Below are positions 62,332-64,000 of a stretch of 64,000 nt of DNA, one piece after another. Location: NCBI GenBank assembly GCA_009761415.1, contig QUOL01000001.1, positions 1,736,001 to 1,800,000 of the forward strand, read 5' to 3'. The stretch is from Sarcomyxa edulis. Its lineage: Eukaryota; Basidiomycota; Agaricomycetes; Agaricales; Mycenaceae. The number at the start of each line of letters is the position of its first letter. Within the stretch, counting starts at the first letter, position 1. The position numbers and the translations under genes are program-made. The notes under the pieces were generated by a model. It ran no database searches, had not been told where the DNA came from, and saw nothing but the letters and a program-made list of their open reading frames with translations.

Positions 62332-64000
62332 ATGGATCCACAGCCATCGGCCCCGAAAGCTGCCAATAGAAACAGGTTTTCACTAATTTTGCAGTTAGCA
62401 TCGTCCACTAGAACAGCACTCGGTTCACCTACAGGCATCGACCGTGAACGTCCCTCTCCAACTAATACCACCATCCAAGCATCACCTCCACCTACTCCTT
62501 CAACTCGTACTCCCTTGCTATCGTCGTTGACCGCATTTATGAAGACACCTACATCGCCGCCACCCCCACAGGACATTAAAAATCTCCCACCCACATCGAA
62601 TGAACTTGCGGCGAAAGAGAGGACTAGGCTGGTGAAGAAGGCTAGGAAGCTGAGTAGGGTCTTCGGCGAGGTCGCTGTTCTTGACGCCCCAAATCGGGAA
62701 CAGACCGCCAGTCACGTTGAAGCTTCTCAACCAACTATTGCTTCTCCATCCCAACCTGAAAAACCAAATTCCTCCTTGTCCGAATCCCCATCGCAACCCA
62801 TAATCGCACTTCCAACTACTATGTCAGATAATTGCGAGCCATCCTCTCTAGAAGGCTCAATAGCGAGCTCGTCGTCTACCGCCTCACATCGACCTTCCTT
62901 ATCCGTCTGCACCACAGCTAGATCGCTGCTGAGCATTGATGAACGATCAATCGATTCCGTTACTCCAACTACCCCCATACCACCTACAGCCGAGCAGCTC
63001 CGGAAAGCCAGACTCGCAAAGCTCACTCGCCATCTCGGAGAGAACATTCCACCTGAACTCGTCTCGAAACCTTGTCGTGACGATGCTTCCATTTCTACAT
63101 ATAGCTCTCGCCGTTCTGCGAATCGAAGACGAAGCTTGGATGTTTCTTCGCTTCGACAACCACTTCTAGATCACAATAATTCTTGCGAGGACAAGTCTGT
63201 GAAACGAAGTCGTTCGTTATGGACACGCCGTGACAGGCACCTGGAGGACATCGATCCAGAGCCTGCACTGGACTATCAGGCCATGTATCGAGATGGGGGG
63301 CATATGAACGACAGACAGAGAGTCTTGAACGTCAAACGTGCTCGAAAGATGACCCAGGTACTTACAACATTCTCTTCTCCACTATACCCTCTTTGATCCT
63401 TACTCCTGCAGTTGTTCGGGCATGAACCACCTGTCGAGCTTATCCAGATTTTGAATGATGTCGACGAACGGCTGTTGACACCAACAGACGACAATCGAGA
63501 TTCTATTGCTGCGCCACTTCACATAGACCCTGACCTAACTTCCACCCCTACACTGACTCGATATCGTTCTAATTCTATACCATCGCCTGTCATAGAAACA
63601 CCGACAGACGATCTGCATCCCCAAATCGCCATTGCTTTTGACAACAAACACCCCATTACACCGCCGCCATTCTCTGATGCGATTGACATTGCTCCAACAC
63701 CCATTGCTACAACCGATACCCCGAATTTCAATTGCGCCATTGATACGTTCCAAGAACGCCGTCGTCGTGCAGCCAAGTTGTCTCGATTCTTCGGTGTAGG
63801 CTTCCAAGACCTAACGCCCTCCTTGGTTACCCCAGACGTTCCCGGACTCCCTGATTCTACTAATCATCGTCCAACCGTGGCCGTAGATGTGAAGATGAGT
63901 GGGCCAGGTCGATTTTGGGGCTTTGCAGATGGACGTCGCAATTTGAAGGAAGCAGATATGGTCGATGTCATTGACAAGCTGAGAGGGATGAAGGCTTCTT
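62332..64000 (+). CDS. Hypothetical protein with four copies of a basic 'KLxRxFG' motif, 3' end outside window
   Basis: The ATG at 62332 gives MDPQPSAPKAANRNRFSLIL. 538 residues are present over two exons (intron from 63358 to 63411) and the frame is still open at the window edge. Most of it is Ser/Pro/Thr-rich and disordered. Four short segments stand out: ERTRLVKKARKLSRVFGE (96-113), EQLRKARLAKLTRHLGEN (221-238), RVLNVKRARKMTQLFGHE (330-347) and FQERRRRAAKLSRFFGVG (455-472). They share a basic helix followed by K-L/M-x-R/Q-x-F/L-G. Residues 295-310 (SLWTRRDRHLEDIDPE) form another charged block. No enzyme motif or membrane segment is seen, and I do not recognise a named family. Confidence 0.75.

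Overview
The window is nuclear DNA from a filamentous basidiomycete, most likely an Agaricomycete. This rests on dense genes on both strands, many GT-AG introns of about 50-60 nt, compact shared promoters, and a fungal or basidiomycete gene set (Dlt1, Tvp23, Cln1-type cyclin, Itc1, a quelling-type RNA-dependent RNA polymerase). No transposon, rRNA, tRNA or CRISPR array was seen. Every protein assignment comes from reading translated exons by eye. Splice sites were placed by frame continuity and family resemblance, not by transcripts.

Layout. 1-493: 5' end of a leucine-rich-repeat protein (-), cut by the window edge. 1711-7242: three + strand genes, a sugar transporter, an old yellow enzyme and the Golgi protein Tvp23. 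7807-10177: a dual-specificity phosphatase (-). 11142-14023: NADH-cytochrome b5 reductase and a glutathione-transferase-like protein (+). 14359-17296: Dlt1 and a secreted CAP/PR-1 protein (-). 17809-18471: a small hypothetical gene (+). 18618-19614 (-) and 19791-20905 (+): EMC7 and UTP23, head to head. 21059-22147: a four-unit polyubiquitin gene (-). 22430-23903 (-) and 23991-24948 (+): a WDR5/Swd3 WD40 protein and eIF3k, head to head. 25047-27390: an AVT1-like amino acid transporter (-). 27932-31404: an Itc1/Acf1-type ISWI partner (-). 32448-35237: a large disordered hypothetical protein (+). 36256-38209: a Gfo/Idh/MocA oxidoreductase (+). 39851-41364: a G1 cyclin (-) with unusually long gene-free flanks. 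45115-49285 (-) and 49378-49735 (+): a 4E-T-like protein and LYRM2, head to head. 50306-54207: RNA-dependent RNA polymerase (+). 54349-54952 (-) and 55111-57203 (+): Sm D2 and Pescadillo, head to head. 57478-61865: a Sec7-PH Arf exchange factor (+). 62332 to the edge: a hypothetical protein with a fourfold short motif (+).

Most genes are housekeeping: ribosome biogenesis (UTP23, Pescadillo), translation (eIF3k, 4E-T-like), splicing (Sm D2), chromatin (WDR5, Itc1), membrane traffic (Tvp23, EMC7, Arf-GEF), protein turnover (polyubiquitin) and cell cycle (Cln1). There is no sign of a metabolic gene cluster. The accessory-looking content is limited to the sugar transporter, the old yellow enzyme, the GST-like protein, the Gfo/Idh/MocA enzyme, the secreted CAP protein and the RNAi polymerase.

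The most unusual signals concern gene structure. They are microexons of 8 and 6 nt in the oxidoreductase, near-identical introns inside two consecutive ubiquitin units, several intron-sized inserts of length 3n without stop codons, an AG-free stretch of about 225 nt over the annotated cyclin start, and a repeated basic 'KLxRxFG' motif in the last protein.
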